DNA from: Myxococcales bacterium
Lineage (GTDB): Bacteria > Myxococcota_A > Polyangia > Polyangiales > Polyangiaceae
DNA: 60,973 bases
Assembly (NCBI GenBank): GCA_021847645.1
Contig: JAJZQG010000015.1
Coordinates: 1-60,973, forward strand
Direction: 5' to 3'
Shown: positions 46,472-55,745 of the stretch, in pieces
Position numbering within the stretch: position 1 is the stretch's first letter
How the letters are laid out: the number at the start of each line of letters is the position of its first letter
Position numbers and translations under genes: made by a program
Notes under the pieces: generated by a model
What the model was told of the DNA's origin: nothing
The model's database searches: none
The model's input: only the letters and a program-made list of their open reading frames with translations

Positions 46472-46810
46472 ATGTCGGACTCCGAGCACAATCCTCCGAA
46501 GGACGTCGTCCTCGTCTACAGCCATACAGACGACGGCGAAGGGGCGCGCGTGCTGCGTTCGCGCGATGGCCGGGTCGAGGCGGGCGAAGTGCGAGCGTTG
46601 CGCGAGGGCATGTCGATCCAGGGCGTGGAAGTCGTCAAGCTCGAGCCCCGTCCCGAAAGCCCCCTGCTGTTCGATGTGGACGTGCAATACGACGCGAGAA
46701 CGTCGCCGCACAGCGGGCCGCCGCGGGTGACTTCGCGAGCCTTCCGCGACCACTTCGACGCCATCTTCGGCACGCGAGAGGGCGGCGAGGAAGGCGGAGC
46801 CGTCAACTGA
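46472..46810 (+). CDS. Small protein of unknown function (112 residues)
   Basis: The 112-residue protein is soluble and acidic at its N-terminus. It has a VYSHTDDGEGARVLRSRDG stretch and a central VEVVKLEPRPESPLLFDVDVQ segment that looks like two beta strands joined by a Pro turn. The C-terminus is charged and ends in a Glu/Gly-rich tail. AGGAG lies 11 bases before ATG 46472. I do not recognise it. It lies between a small unknown gene and the ClpP paralogue. Confidence 0.65.
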   Translation: MSDSEHNPPKDVVLVYSHTDDGEGARVLRSRDGRVEAGEVRALREGMSIQGVEVVKLEPRPESPLLFDVDVQYDARTSPHSGPPRVTSRAFRDHFDAIFGTREGGEEGGAVN

Positions 46811-46911
46811 CCAGCTTCCGGCGCGGGCGCAGTGCGCTATGAAGGGAGTCGATCGCCCGGCCGCGTCGGACAGGCCCGACGCGTGCTAAGGTGCCGACCG
46901 GAGGATCATTC

Positions 46912-47499
46912 ATGTCTCATTGCGACGATAACGACGAGGACAAGAAGGGCCCAGGGGGCTTCGCCGCGGTGGCGCGGAACCTGTTCGAGTCGAGGACCGT
47001 TCTGATTTTCGGCGAGGTGAGCGCGAAGCTCGCGGAGAGCGTGACTGGCCAGCTGCTTGCACTCGCGCACGAGAGCGACGAGCCGATCCGCGTCCTGATC
47101 AACTCCCAAGGCGGGCACGTGGAATCGGGAGACACGATCCACGACATGATCAAGTTCATCAAGCCCGAGGTGAAGATGATCGGCACCGGATGGGTGGCCA
47201 GTGCCGGCGCGCTCATCTATGTGGCAGCCAAGAAGGAGAACCGCGTGTGCCTGCCGAACACCCGGTTCCTGCTGCACCAGCCGATGGGTGGGGTCGGCGG
47301 GCAGGTCTCGGACATCGAGATCGAGACGCGCCAGATCCTGCAGATGCGAGAACGGCTCAACCGCGTGTTTGCCAGGGAGACCGGTCACACCTACGAGCAA
47401 ATCGTCGAGAAGACCGAGCGCAACTTCTGGATGACGGCGGCGGAAGCCATCGAGTACGGCTTGACGAGCCGCATCGTGCAGAACATCACCGAGCTCTGA
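46912..47499 (+). CDS. clpP: ClpP-family serine peptidase subunit with Asn in the catalytic Asp position
   Basis: The 195-residue protein aligns with ClpP over its length. Catalytic Ser97 (VASAGALI) and His122 (LLHQPMGG) fall on the E. coli mature numbering. The third residue, Asp171 in E. coli (TERDRF), is Asn171 here (TERNFW; codon AAC at 47422-47424). Listeria ClpP1 is a known paralogue with Asn in this position. The N-terminus is about ten charged residues longer than in mature E. coli ClpP, with no obvious propeptide. It may form mixed rings with another ClpP; no clpX or clpA is nearby. ATG 46912 is set by GGAGG eight bases upstream, although the frame is open to 46891. Confidence 0.9.
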   Translation: MSHCDDNDEDKKGPGGFAAVARNLFESRTVLIFGEVSAKLAESVTGQLLALAHESDEPIRVLINSQGGHVESGDTIHDMIKFIKPEVKMIGTGWVASAGALIYVAAKKENRVCLPNTRFLLHQPMGGVGGQVSDIEIETRQILQMRERLNRVFARETGHTYEQIVEKTERNFWMTAAEAIEYGLTSRIVQNITEL

Positions 47500-47786
47500 G
47501 CGCAGCGCGCGTCCGGCTCACGCGTCGAGCCGAGCCTGCAGCCCCGGGTCATGACGAGCATTTCCCGAGGCGCCCGGGCCGCGTCTCCGCGGAGCCGGCG
47601 GAGCGCTTGCGACACCGATGCAGTGACGAGCGTCTGCCCGCCATTCTGACCCACGCCCCCTTGCCGGGTCGCTGGCGGGCAAGCGGGGGACCGTATGCAC
47701 GAGGAGGTTCGCCAGAAAGCATGGCTGCGCCGGTCGACGTGGGTGTAGGCTGCCGGCCACACGTCCACGAGAGATGGAGGCAGTTG

Positions 47787-48089
47787 ATGATGGCGAGAGC
47801 GCTTTGTGTGGTTGCGTTTCTTTCGATTGCGTTCCTGGGATGCAGCAAGGACAAGGCCGAGGCGGAGGCGACCGGTTCCAAGGCAGAGCCCGCCGCGGCG
47901 GCAGGCGAGGTGAGCTGCGACGCGGTGGTGGCGAAGCTGGCGGGGTTCAACCCGGGCTCGGGGGAGGCGGAGAAGAAGCTGTGGACGAAGATGTGCGCCG
48001 AGATGCCCGCCGCGGCGCGTGCTTGTGTGGTTGCCGCCAAGACCCTCGAAGACAGCCAGAAGTGCATGGCTGACGAGAAGCTGCACTGA
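47787..48089 (+). CDS. Small lipoprotein with four Cys in the mature part
   Basis: The 100-residue protein has a lipoprotein signal ending in FLGC (Cys19), an Ala/Glu/Lys-rich linker, and a compact C-terminal domain of about 60 residues with four Cys (SCDAVV, KMCAEM, ACVVAA, KCMADE) spaced as in a two-disulphide helical hairpin. It would be anchored in the periplasm or outer membrane. Function unknown. GGAGG lies eight bases before ATG 47787, and ATG 47790 is an alternative. The stop codon falls within a perfect hairpin. Confidence 0.8.
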   Translation: MMARALCVVAFLSIAFLGCSKDKAEAEATGSKAEPAAAAGEVSCDAVVAKLAGFNPGSGEAEKKLWTKMCAEMPAAARACVVAAKTLEDSQKCMADEKLH

Positions 48090-48112
48090 GCTGGATCGAC
48101 CAGCTCAAAAAA
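48087..48112 (+). other. Hairpin over the stop codon, followed by an A run
   Basis: A perfect 8-base stem, TGAGCTGG and CCAGCTCA, with a 5-base loop begins at the TGA stop of the small lipoprotein gene and is followed by six A. A plus-strand intrinsic terminator would need T rather than A, so the role in termination or mRNA stability is open. Confidence 0.5.
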
Positions 48113-48328
48113 GTCCCATAACTGCGTTCCGGCGAGCGATCTGATCGGCTCGTCACGGGACATCCGCCAGCACCGGGAGCCGTAACGGCCGAACTCGTCG
48201 CGTGATGCGTGACAACTTGCAGCCGGTCGGCCGGCCGGCGACATCGGGTGCTTGGCTCGGCGGAGCTTGAGTTCAACGCGCCGATGGTCTCCAATGCGCC
48301 GACTTTCGCCCCCAGGAGGGAATCGACC

Positions 48329-50557
48329 GTGAAACGTATTCAACGCATCCTCTCTGCGTCGTTGTTCGTGCTCGCCGCGTGCACGCCCGGCCCCACAGGG
48401 CCCGTCTCCCCGCCCCAAGCAGCCGTTGCACCGGTGGCATCGGCCTCGTCTGCGACGCCGCCGGCGGCTCCGGCGCCCGTTGCGGAGAACCCGCTGCTTC
48501 ATGCCAGCACGCTGCCCTTCCAGTACCCGCCGTTCGACAAGATCCACGACAGCGACTACGCGCCCGCCTTCGAGGCGGGGATGGCCGACCAGCTCAAGGA
48601 AGTTGCCGCCATCACGCACAACTCGGAGCCGCCCACGTTCGAGAACACGATCGTGGCCCTGGAGCGATCGGGCGCGTTGCTGACGCGCACCTCGAAGGTG
48701 TTCTTCAACCTCAACGCGGCGAACACCGACGACCTGATGCAGAAGGTGGAGACGGACATGGCGCCGAAGCTTGCGGCGCACCAGGACGCGATCCTGCTCG
48801 ATCCGGCGCTGTTCGCGCGGGTCGACGCGGTCTACCAGCAACGCGACAAGCTCGGGCTCGACGCCGAGTCGGCGCAGCTTCTGGACCGCTACGAGAAGAT
48901 GTTCGTGCGCGCGGGCGCGCGGCTGTCGGACGCGGACAAGGCCACGCTCAAGAAGATGAACGAGGAGCTGTCCACGCTCACCACGCGGTTCCGCCAGAAC
49001 GTGCTGAAGGCCACCAAGAACGGCGCGGTGGTGGTCGACGATGTCAAGGAGCTGGACGGCCTGTCCCAGGAGCAGATCGGTGCGGCTGCCGAGGCGGCCA
49101 AGGCGCGGGGGCTCGCGGGCAAGTGGGTCATCACGCTGCAGAACACGACGATCCAGCCGCCGCTCGAGCAGATGAACAACCGCGCGCTGCGCGAGCGCGT
49201 CTTTAAGGCGTCGGTGGCGCGCGGCGACGGTGGCCCGGAGGACACGACGGCCGCGGTGGCGCAGATTGTCGAGCTTCGCGCGAAGAAGGCGGCGTTGCTC
49301 GGCTACCCGAATTTCGCGGCGTGGTCCCTCGCCGAGGAGACGGCCCAAACGCCCGAGGCCGTCAACAAGATGCTGGGAGAGCTCGGGCCCGCGGCGCTGA
49401 CGAAGGCCAAGGAGGAGGCGCGCGACATCCAGAAGCAGATTGATTCCGACGTCAAGGCCACGCACGCCAAGCCCTTGAAGCTCGAGCCGTGGGACTGGGC
49501 CTACTACGCTGCCAAGGTGCGCAAGGCGCACTACGACGTAGACGACGCCGAGGTCAAGCCGTACTTCGAGATGAACCGCGTGCTGCAGGACGGCGTGTTC
49601 TACGCGGCGCACGAGCTGTACGGCCTCACGTTCCAGGAGCGCAAGGACCTGCCGGTCTACCAGCCCGACGTGCGCGTGTACGAGGTTCATGACAGTGACG
49701 GCTCGGTGGTCGGGCTGCTGCTGCTCGACTACTTCAAGCGCGACAACAAGCAGGGCGGCGCGTGGATGGACACGCTCGTCGACCAGTCGACGCTGCTCGG
49801 CCAGAAGCCGGTGGTGATCAACAACCTGAACATCCCCAAGCCCGCTGACGGTCAGCCCGCGCTGCTGACCTTCGACGAGGTCACTACGATGTTCCACGAG
49901 TTCGGGCACGCGCTGCACGGCCTGCTGTCCGCGACCAAGTACCCGACGCTCTCGGGCATCAACGTGCCGCCGGACTTCGGGGAGTTCCCTTCCCAGTTCA
50001 ATGAGATGTGGACGCGGGATCCGTCGGTGCTGGCGCACTTCGCGAAGAACTACACGACCGGTGCGCCTATGCCCAAGGCGCTGTTCGACAAGGTGCTCAA
50101 GGCGCAGAACTACGGACAGGGCTACGCCACGCTCGAGTACGTGGAGGCCGCGATGCTCGACCAGTCGTGGCATCAGATCCCGGCGGCGAAAGCGCCTCCG
50201 GCGGCCAAGGTGATGGCGTTCGAGGCCGACGCTCTCAAGGCCGACCACGTGGCCTATGCCCCGGTACCTCCGCGCTACCACACGACGTACTTCAACCACA
50301 TTTTCGGGGGTGGTTACGAGGCGGCGTACTACGCGTACATCTGGAGCGAGGTGCTCGCACGCGACGCTGGTGAGTGGTTCCGCGAGCACGGCGGGCTCAC
50401 GCGCGCCAACGGTGACCGGCTCCGCGCGATGGTCCTGTCGCGTGGCCGCACCAAGGAGCCGAGCGTGCTGTTCCACGACTTCTATGGGAAGGCCCCGGAC
50501 ATCAAGCCGCTGCTCGAGTACCGCGGCCTGACCTTGCCCACCACCAAGAAGAAGTAG
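48329..50557 (+). CDS. M3-family oligopeptidase lipoprotein (peptidyl-dipeptidase Dcp-like)
   Basis: The 742-residue protein has a lipoprotein signal (ILSASLFVLAAC, Cys17) and a Pro/Ala linker, followed by a complete M3 peptidase. The zinc site is FHEFGHALHG with His523, Glu524 and His527, and the third ligand Glu is in the following helix. The PPRYHTTYFNHIFGGGY segment near the C-terminus carries the conserved His and Tyr of Dcp and oligopeptidase A. It should cut dipeptides or short peptides in the periplasm, unlike the cytoplasmic E. coli Dcp. GTG 48329 is set by AGGAGG at 48314-48319. It converges on the VWA gene with a 110-base gap. Confidence 0.92.
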   Translation: MKRIQRILSASLFVLAACTPGPTGPVSPPQAAVAPVASASSATPPAAPAPVAENPLLHASTLPFQYPPFDKIHDSDYAPAFEAGMADQLKEVAAITHNSEPPTFENTIVALERSGALLTRTSKVFFNLNAANTDDLMQKVETDMAPKLAAHQDAILLDPALFARVDAVYQQRDKLGLDAESAQLLDRYEKMFVRAGARLSDADKATLKKMNEELSTLTTRFRQNVLKATKNGAVVVDDVKELDGLSQEQIGAAAEAAKARGLAGKWVITLQNTTIQPPLEQMNNRALRERVFKASVARGDGGPEDTTAAVAQIVELRAKKAALLGYPNFAAWSLAEETAQTPEAVNKMLGELGPAALTKAKEEARDIQKQIDSDVKATHAKPLKLEPWDWAYYAAKVRKAHYDVDDAEVKPYFEMNRVLQDGVFYAAHELYGLTFQERKDLPVYQPDVRVYEVHDSDGSVVGLLLLDYFKRDNKQGGAWMDTLVDQSTLLGQKPVVINNLNIPKPADGQPALLTFDEVTTMFHEFGHALHGLLSATKYPTLSGINVPPDFGEFPSQFNEMWTRDPSVLAHFAKNYTTGAPMPKALFDKVLKAQNYGQGYATLEYVEAAMLDQSWHQIPAAKAPPAAKVMAFEADALKADHVAYAPVPPRYHTTYFNHIFGGGYEAAYYAYIWSEVLARDAGEWFREHGGLTRANGDRLRAMVLSRGRTKEPSVLFHDFYGKAPDIKPLLEYRGLTLPTTKKK

Positions 50558-50667
50558 CGCTCGCGGTCCGATCAGGATCGCAGCTCCATGCCCGCAACCC
50601 AGCCCGACAGCCTGCAACAGAACATGCGAGGAGCGCACGCGCGCTCAGCCCATCAACGTGTGTGATG

Positions 50668-53600
50668 CTACGAGCGAGTGCCCCGGCGCTTGGCCAGTAG
50701 GATCTCTGCGGCGGTGAGCGGACGCCCCTGGCTGCGAGGCGGCTCGTCGCCGGGCGACGCGGGCGGTGTCGAGCTTCGCGGCTGCGCCTGTCGTGGCGCC
50801 TGCGCACGCGTCAGCGGGGCTGCCGTTTGCGCCACCGGCGCCGGGCGCTGCGCCATGGGTTGAACGATGGGTGCCGGAGCGGCTGCGCGGCTGCGTTCCT
50901 TCGCGCGCTCGAGCTGCCCGACTGTCGCGATCGGATCGCCCTGGATCGGCGGGGCTTCGCGCTTCTTCCTTCGACGAAGGGTTCGTGCGAGTCGACGCGG
51001 CAGAGTGCCGAGCCACGCGGGCGGCGAGAGGCGGCGGGAGGCCACGCTTCCGAGCAAGAACATGGCGCCAAGCGCGGCGAGCCAGGCGTTGATCGAGCGA
51101 TATGCGAAGCGCTCGCTGGACCGATCGCGGAAGATCCCGGCGAGCGTGTCGCGCGTCTTGCCGCCGGTCATCGAGCTGATGCGCGCGAGAAGCGCGCGGT
51201 CCGAGCCCGTGGGGCGAAGCTCTTCGCCGGCGCTGAGCGCAGCGGCGGTCGTTGCCACGTTCTCGTCCTTGAGTTGGTCGCGCGCCGTGACCACGTATGT
51301 TCCGGGGCGGCTCAACGGCACTTCTGCCGTGTAGGAGCCGGCGCCCGTGGGCTCCAGATCCACGTCGCTCGAGACACCGTCCGGGCCGGCGATGTGCGCG
51401 CGAAGGCGGCGAAACGTCTGCGCGCGTCCGTCGTCGCCCACGGCCTCGGCGCGGATGTGCAGCTGTCCGCCGGCGGTGTCGGCTTCCAGCCGCACGCGGG
51501 GATCGTCGGCGAGCCGGGTCACGTCGCGGGCCAGTTGGGCGATCATCGAGGAGGCGCCGGGCCACGAGGTCCAGCGCACACCCCAGCGATCCTTCAAGTC
51601 GCTCGTGAAGGCCGCGGACTTGCCCATGCCCACGGACCACGTCGCGAGTATCGGATCGCCCTCGGGGCCGGCGAGCAAGGTGCTCGTTCGTGCCTTGGGA
51701 ATCGTTACGACATAGCCACGCAGCAACGGGGCCGTGGCGAAGTCGATGCCGCGGGTTGGCGGACCTGCCGCGCCCATCGATACCCGGAAGTCCACCTCGT
51801 TGATGGCCGAGCGCGACGCCAGAATCGTCTCCTGCGTGAACACCGCCGGAAGCCGGTTGGCGTCTTCAATCATGTAGAACCGGCCGTCGCCGATCTTGGA
51901 GAGCGCCTCGAGCTCGGGCACGTCGCTGCCTCGACCCAGCGCCACCACACTCGTGGTGATCCCCCGCCGCTTGGCATTGGCAACCAGCGTGCGACACCCC
52001 GCGATCTGCTCGGCGTCGCTGCCGTCGGCGAACAGGAGCGCGTGCTTGAGATTGACCTTCTCACGGTCGAGCGCGGCATAGCCCGAGCTCAGGGCTAGGT
52101 CCGTGTAGATTCCGCCGCCGCCCGGCCCTACGGCGCGAATCTTCTTCTCGATCGCCTTGACATCGGTGACCGGTCCGAGGGGCACGGTCCACGTGACGGC
52201 CGTATCGATGTGCGCGACGCCGAGCCTGTCCCCTGGCCCGAGCAGCGCAGCCGATCGGGCCGAGGCCTCGTTCGCCAGATCGAGCTTGGTGTACTTGCCC
52301 GCACTCGCCGCCATCGATCCCGAGTAGTCGATGAGGATGACCTCGGCGAGGCTCGCTCGCCGACGATCCTGTTTGATGTCGAACGAGACGGGGGACACGT
52401 CCTCGATCGGTGTTTGGGAGTATCCCCCCGGGCCCATCGACTTGTCGCCACCCATGAGCACCAGCCCGCCGCCCAGATCGCGTACGTAGCCGCCAAACGC
52501 GTCGAGCTGCGTGGGCGACAGCGCGTAGGCCGGGACGTCGCTCAGGAACACGACGTCGTACAGGGCAAGAGCGCCGATGTCGGCAGGGACCGAGCTCGTC
52601 GAGCCGGAGGTGACCGCATAGTGCGCGTCACGCAGCGACTTCTCGATGAAGGCCCCCTTGCCGGGCTCGCCCTCGAGCACGAGCGCCGTGGCTTGACCGC
52701 GCACACGCACGAACGCGGTTCCGCTGTTGTCTTCGGGCGCCTGGTCCTGCTCGGGGTGAACCGCGCTCACCTCGACCTCGTAGCGGTGCAATCCCGGGCC
52801 AGGCGATCGCTCCTTGATCCGTAGCACGTCCTCGCCCGCCTCGACGCGGGCAGTGGTCTTGGCGATCAGCTGTCCATCGCGCTTGATTCGAATCTCGACA
52901 TCCGACGCGGCGGTCGCCGAGGTCACCAGCCGCAGCTCGAGCATTTCGCCTTCGGCTGCCCGCGTGGGCATTCGCACGGCCACGACGCGAATGTCGGCTA
53001 CTTTGTTCTGATCGAGAGGGACATTGTCCACCGGAACGCCGGCGGCGACGGCTGCGGCGGCGGCAGCCATCGGGTCTCCACGGTTGGATACGCCGTCCGA
53101 GACGACGACGATGCGGGCTGCGGAATCCGGAGGCACTTCCGCGAGGGCGCGGCGAATGCCGGCACCGATGTCCGTACCGTCCCGGCCCATCTCGATGCGC
53201 TGCGGAGCTGGCAGCTCGCTCTTGGGCCGGGGCGGATCCTCGGTGGCCGCGTTGGACGCGAACACGATCGTTCCGATGCGGTCGCCGTCGCGCATGCTCA
53301 GCTCGGCGGCCCGCAGATCGGTCTGGATGCGTGCGTCCGCGCCGGGCACCAGATCGATCGATCGGCTGCGGTCGACGGCGACCAGCACGGTCAATCGGTC
53401 CAGGGGCTTTCCGATGTCCACGCCGGCAATGGCGGAGCCGGCGAGCACCGTGGCGAGCAGCGCGGTGGTCTCGACCAGCGCTTTTCGAAGCGGCGTCTGC
53501 TTGCTCTTCCATGCGGCCAGGCGCCAGGCCACGAACCACGTTGCGAGCCAGGTGGCGATCATGCCCAGGGGACGATCGATTCGCACGTAGCGATCGGGAA

Positions 53601-53787
53601 TCAGGCCGCCCCAGACCAGAGCCACATAGGCGGCGAACATGGCGCCCACGATCGATCCCGCGAGCAGCACGGGCCTGCGATGCAGCTGCACCCGACGGAT
53701 CGCCTGCGTCAAGAAGACGGCGACCACGCCCAGCAGCAGCACGAGCACGGCCCACGGCACGAAGCGGCCGAGCCAGAGAGGAATCAC
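50668..53787 (-). CDS. Large membrane protein with two VWA domains and a GATase1-like segment
   Basis: The 1039-residue protein has about three N-terminal membrane helices (residues 10-30, 38-60, 72-92). The first VWA domain has a complete MIDAS site (Asp139, Ser141, Ser143, Thr205, Asp231). Beta-sandwich and glutamine-amidotransferase-like segments follow (DVVFLSDVPAYALSP, about 365-460). A second VWA domain also has a full MIDAS (Asp487, Ser489, Ser491, Thr562, Asp588). A final membrane helix lies at about 898-917, with a basic Pro/Gln/Ala-rich tail ending in TAAEILLAKRR. The VWA parts would be periplasmic and bind partners through a metal ion. GTG 53787 is set by AGGAGG and overlaps the BatA-like gene stop. 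Confidence 0.88.
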   Translation of the reverse strand: MIPLWLGRFVPWAVLVLLLGVVAVFLTQAIRRVQLHRRPVLLAGSIVGAMFAAYVALVWGGLIPDRYVRIDRPLGMIATWLATWFVAWRLAAWKSKQTPLRKALVETTALLATVLAGSAIAGVDIGKPLDRLTVLVAVDRSRSIDLVPGADARIQTDLRAAELSMRDGDRIGTIVFASNAATEDPPRPKSELPAPQRIEMGRDGTDIGAGIRRALAEVPPDSAARIVVVSDGVSNRGDPMAAAAAAVAAGVPVDNVPLDQNKVADIRVVAVRMPTRAAEGEMLELRLVTSATAASDVEIRIKRDGQLIAKTTARVEAGEDVLRIKERSPGPGLHRYEVEVSAVHPEQDQAPEDNSGTAFVRVRGQATALVLEGEPGKGAFIEKSLRDAHYAVTSGSTSSVPADIGALALYDVVFLSDVPAYALSPTQLDAFGGYVRDLGGGLVLMGGDKSMGPGGYSQTPIEDVSPVSFDIKQDRRRASLAEVILIDYSGSMAASAGKYTKLDLANEASARSAALLGPGDRLGVAHIDTAVTWTVPLGPVTDVKAIEKKIRAVGPGGGGIYTDLALSSGYAALDREKVNLKHALLFADGSDAEQIAGCRTLVANAKRRGITTSVVALGRGSDVPELEALSKIGDGRFYMIEDANRLPAVFTQETILASRSAINEVDFRVSMGAAGPPTRGIDFATAPLLRGYVVTIPKARTSTLLAGPEGDPILATWSVGMGKSAAFTSDLKDRWGVRWTSWPGASSMIAQLARDVTRLADDPRVRLEADTAGGQLHIRAEAVGDDGRAQTFRRLRAHIAGPDGVSSDVDLEPTGAGSYTAEVPLSRPGTYVVTARDQLKDENVATTAAALSAGEELRPTGSDRALLARISSMTGGKTRDTLAGIFRDRSSERFAYRSINAWLAALGAMFLLGSVASRRLSPPAWLGTLPRRLARTLRRRKKREAPPIQGDPIATVGQLERAKERSRAAAPAPIVQPMAQRPAPVAQTAAPLTRAQAPRQAQPRSSTPPASPGDEPPRSQGRPLTAAEILLAKRRGTRS

Positions 53788-55745
53788 GCGGGCCTCCTTT
53801 CGGGCACCTTGGGACGCACCGGCGCGTCGACCGTGCGTAGCGAAGGCTTGCGCGTGAGATACCAGACATCCGCCAGGACGAACGCCAGCGCGAGGGCTGC
53901 GAGCAGCCAGGTCCATTCGGTGTGGGCCTGCGTGACGCGATCGGCGGAGGTGACCGCAGCGGCTTGTCCCGATAGGTCGATAGGACGATCCGTCAGATCG
54001 CTCTCGGCTTCGGAGGAGAGATTGACGGCGAACACGACGCTGCCGGGGACAGGGCCCTGCCAGGTTGCGTGGTAGATGCCGGCGCGGGTGGTGGCGGGCA
54101 CGACGGCGAGCCCGTTTCGCGCGGGCACTTCCTGCTTGATATCGCCCGGGCCGACGATCGCCACCTTGTCGATCCAGTACGGGACGGCGAGGTGGACGGG
54201 CTCTCCCGCGCGGCCGGCGCTCGTCATGCCGTGTGCGCGGTGAGCGCGGGCCAGCTCGACGACATTGCGGACGAACAGCACGAACGATGCCTTGAACGGC
54301 CAGTTCGAGTCGCCTGGATCGAAGCCGATAAGCGTGCCTGTCCTGCCCGGACTCGAGACGTCGGCCACCAGGGTTCCCTCGCGAGCGTGGAGCAATTCGC
54401 TCTTGGCGCTGTCCACCTCGAGCAGGTTCGCCTTCGCGATGTTGACGCCATCGAGCGTCAGGAAACGGAAGCGTGGGTCGGCGTCGGCCCACGAGGTGAT
54501 GGTCGGATTGTCCGTGATGGCGCCGACCTTGGCGCCGAGGCACATGCCCTGCGGCGGATCCACGATGACGGTGTCGCCCGGAGGAACCTGCGTGGGGCAG
54601 GCGTAGCTCATGACGATCAGCGCGCCACTGGGGATGCCCGCCGCGTTCAGGTCGGTGCCTGGCGTCTTGAGCAGATCGACGAGCGGGTCAGAGGCGAGGG
54701 CGCGCTCGATCCAGGGCGAGCTCTTGCCTTTCGGGGCGGCCATGACGACCGGAATCTTCGGGCCTGGGGGCACGCGGCCATAGGCGATGTCGTCAGCCGC
54801 CATGGCGTCATGGGGCGACAGCTCGATCAACAGGCCTTGTCCGATGTCGCCGGGCGCCGGGTTGAACGACAGCACGACCGGCGCACGCTCGCCGGGCTTG
54901 AGCAGCAGCCGCCGGGAAGCCAGCACGTCGGAGGCGTTGGCCTCGCGCAGGGTGACGTACAGCTCGCGGGGCCGCGAGCCATAATTGGCCAGCATCGCAA
55001 AGGCCTGCACCTGCTCGGTCTTGAGCACCGGATCGACGCCGCTGCGGATGTCCACCCGCACGATGGCTGCGTTGTCGATCGGGGTGCCGACGCGCACGAC
55101 CTCGAAGGGCAGCGAGACGGAACGCAGCGCGTCGCGATCGGCCAGGGCGCCGTCCGTGAAGATCAGCAAGCGGCTGCTGCCTCCCAGCTGTCGCAAGCGA
55201 TCCACCGCAAGGGCGACAGCGTCGCCCAGGTGCCCTTCGACGTCGCCTGCGTGTACGAGGTCGAGCGCGGCCTTGAGGCGGCGGCGATCGCGTTCGAGCG
55301 GGCTCGCGATGCGGGCGTCGCGCCCTGCGTCGACGATCATCGCGTCGGAGCCGGGGGCGAGGGCATCGATGACGGATGCGGCAGCTTGCTTGGCGTTGTC
55401 GATCCGGGGGCGGCCCGTGTCGTCGACGGCGGACATGGACGCGGAGGTGTCGACGATGAGGGCGACATGGTCGCCGATGATCGAGCGGCCGCGGGTGGCG
55501 GGGCGGGCGAGGGCGAGGGCCAGAAGGATGAGGGCGGCGAGCTGGAGGAACAGGGGGATCTGGGGGACGAGGCGTCGGAACGGGGACTTGGCGAGCAGGT
55601 CGCGCTGCGCCGCGCTCCAGAGCCAGACCGAGGGGATCTTGAGGCGATCGCGCTTGATCTTGAGGATGTACAGGACCACGAGCGGCACGAGCGCCGACAG
55701 CAGCCAGAGGCCTGCTGGATTGAGGAATTCGAAGGGGAGCTTCAT
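53784..55745 (-). CDS. BatA-like aerotolerance-type membrane protein with VWA domain
   Basis: The 653-residue protein has the BatA-type N-terminus (FLNPAGLWLLSALVPLVVLYI, then RLVPQIPLFLQLAALILLALALARP), two membrane helices, and a VWA domain with MIDAS residues Asp99, Ser101, Ser103 and Asp198. The loop that normally gives Thr reads GHLGDAVAL, with His172 in its place. A long beta-rich region (about 250-600) and a C-terminal membrane helix near 615-635 complete it. Such proteins usually work with a MoxR ATPase and a DUF58 protein in envelope stress, but neither is in view. ATG 55745 is used. The stop overlaps the double-VWA gene as GTGA, so both are made together. Confidence 0.88.
   Translation of the reverse strand: MKLPFEFLNPAGLWLLSALVPLVVLYILKIKRDRLKIPSVWLWSAAQRDLLAKSPFRRLVPQIPLFLQLAALILLALALARPATRGRSIIGDHVALIVDTSASMSAVDDTGRPRIDNAKQAAASVIDALAPGSDAMIVDAGRDARIASPLERDRRRLKAALDLVHAGDVEGHLGDAVALAVDRLRQLGGSSRLLIFTDGALADRDALRSVSLPFEVVRVGTPIDNAAIVRVDIRSGVDPVLKTEQVQAFAMLANYGSRPRELYVTLREANASDVLASRRLLLKPGERAPVVLSFNPAPGDIGQGLLIELSPHDAMAADDIAYGRVPPGPKIPVVMAAPKGKSSPWIERALASDPLVDLLKTPGTDLNAAGIPSGALIVMSYACPTQVPPGDTVIVDPPQGMCLGAKVGAITDNPTITSWADADPRFRFLTLDGVNIAKANLLEVDSAKSELLHAREGTLVADVSSPGRTGTLIGFDPGDSNWPFKASFVLFVRNVVELARAHRAHGMTSAGRAGEPVHLAVPYWIDKVAIVGPGDIKQEVPARNGLAVVPATTRAGIYHATWQGPVPGSVVFAVNLSSEAESDLTDRPIDLSGQAAAVTSADRVTQAHTEWTWLLAALALAFVLADVWYLTRKPSLRTVDAPVRPKVPERRPA

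Noticed and set aside
48087-48112. Intrinsic terminator
   Set aside because: The hairpin is followed by A rather than T on the plus strand, so I list it only as a hairpin.
47549-50638. A minus-strand open frame of over 1000 codons antisense to the lipoprotein and M3 peptidase genes
   Set aside because: It is a mirror frame caused by high G+C. Its translation is rich in Arg, Leu and His with no motif, while the plus strand carries a complete M3 peptidase.
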